From Prochlorococcus sp. AG-315-B03 (GTDB lineage Bacteria > Cyanobacteriota > Cyanobacteriia > PCC-6307 > Cyanobiaceae): DNA of 63,974 nt. The notes under the pieces were generated by a model. The model was not told the origin of the DNA. It was given only the letters and a program-made list of their open reading frames with translations, and ran no database searches. The stretch lies in assembly GCA_003283745.1 (NCBI GenBank), contig QBWA01000002.1:1-63974 (forward strand), read 5' to 3'. Below are positions 63,036-63,974 of the stretch, one piece after another. How positions within the stretch are numbered: the first letter of the stretch is position 1; the number at the start of each line of letters is the position of its first letter. The translations under genes and the position numbers were made by a program.

Positions 63036-63329
63036 ATGCAGTCTCAAAGCGGTTTAACAGAAGCTGGGGCCTTTAAAAGATTCCAACAATATCTTATTTT
63101 GAAATTGGAAGAAATACCTGAAAAGCAACAGGGGTTTGCCAAAAAAACTTGGGGGATTATTACTTACAAATGGAGATGGCAGATCGCTATGAATATTCCA
63201 TATTTAGCCATCTTTGCGCTAGACACTACTGTTCCTGCCGTACATAAATTTAATATGTATCTTTTAGCTACTGTTACCTCCAAACTGCCAATACCAGAGT
63301 TTTTTGCTACTTGGATTGGTCTTAATTAA
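63036..63329 (+). CDS. 97-aa hypothetical protein with hydrophobic segments
   Basis: ORF track; WRWQIAMNIPYLAIFALDTTVPAVHKFNMYLLATVTSKLPIPEFFATWIGL, coding-like composition. Confidence 0.6.
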   Translation: MQSQSGLTEAGAFKRFQQYLILKLEEIPEKQQGFAKKTWGIITYKWRWQIAMNIPYLAIFALDTTVPAVHKFNMYLLATVTSKLPIPEFFATWIGLN

Positions 63330-63423
63330 CCACCTACTGACCTATTAAATAGTTCTTTACAGAAAAATCTTAAACTAACTCTTTAATATAAATATATACA
63401 ATTAGCATAAGGAGGTTTTATCT

Positions 63424-63444
63424 ATGTGGACTAATTCTAAATAA
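63424..63444 (+). other. Six-codon micro-ORF MWTNSK* behind a perfect Shine-Dalgarno
   Basis: aaggagg at 63409-63415, 8 nt before ATG 63424. Confidence 0.3.
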
Positions 63445-63744
63445 TTCGTCCTTTTAATGATCACTATTCAAAGAATAATTGTTTTTCTGAAGAATTAATG
63501 GTAAATGCTTTTTCCACCCTTATAAAGATAATTTTTCACAAGGTATTGAAGTATAGACTTTCAGAAATGAACCTTATAAAAACAAAGAAATTGCATAACT
63601 TCTGGAATGAAAATCGTTAATTTCAAGAGATAAAAGTTAGATAGAATTTATTTTTGTAAATTTTTTTTCTTTAATGTCTCACTCAATCTTCTTTTTTAAG
63701 CCTAAAAATATATAGGTGCTTTCATTATTTGTTTGAAGCAAATT

Positions 63745-63974
63745 ATGTCTATCTCTCTCTTTATTATCTTACGAAAAGTTAAGCATTTGAATATAGAAAA
63801 TTTACGAGATTTATCAAATGATCTGCAGAATTTTTATGACTTGGGTTCTGAGATAGTTATAGATGGATGTTCATCTCTTTATGGAAGTCTCTACAATCCC
63901 CTCAGCAAATTAGCAATAATCTGCAGATTCATCTGCGCGCAAAAGTCATCAGACATCAATAAGCAACTTTCGGA
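63745..63974 (+). CDS. Possible 5' part of a CDS running off the window
   Basis: ATG 63745 then 76 full codons without stop: MSISLFIILRKVKHLNIENLRDLSNDLQNFYDLGSEIVIDGCSSLYGSLYNPLSKLAIICRFICAQKSSDINKQLS... Confidence 0.45.
   Translation, partial: MSISLFIILRKVKHLNIENLRDLSNDLQNFYDLGSEIVIDGCSSLYGSLYNPLSKLAIICRFICAQKSSDINKQLS

Noticed and set aside
1-63974. CRISPR arrays, transposases, integrases, prophage or toxin-antitoxin modules
   Set aside because: Looked for repeated spacers, IS ends and recognisable proteins on both strands; none found

Overview
This is a 64 kb AT-rich chromosomal window from a marine picocyanobacterium. It is almost certainly Prochlorococcus, and a low-light LLI/NATL-like strain is my best guess (compact syntenic core, a photolyase gene, and psbK, psbI, psbH, psbO, chlD, ntcA and amt1 present). 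Most of it is densely packed housekeeping genes: chlD, folK, phr, fabI, hisB, rdgB, pyrE, tgt, cobS, purH, ispH, amt1, sfsA, murJ, glyA, cinA, leuC, leuD, pth, ntcA, dcd, thyX, trmB, ileS, crtR, gatC, pyrB, coaBC, psbO, sat, ftsH, eda-like and aroC. There are three tRNA genes. I found no mobile element, prophage, rRNA or CRISPR array. Several short genes absent from the supplied ORF track were found by reading the sequence: psbK, psbI, a 54-aa ORF with a CP12-like C-terminus, and a possible 57-aa ORF. The least ordinary region is the accessory right end (about 61.7-64 kb). It holds a three-gene small-protein operon led by the 54-aa CP12-tail-like protein, sits where psbA lies in some relatives, and includes micro-ORFs, one of them with a perfect Shine-Dalgarno. 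Other points of interest are a frameshifted small gene at about 49.8-50.1 kb, a long hairpin inside the 3' end of tatA, a 24-bp perfect palindrome between tRNA-Arg and glyA, a structured leader upstream of the DUF3155 gene, a consensus NtcA site upstream of amt1, and an apparent absence of psbN opposite psbH. All family calls come from reading translations; no database search was run.
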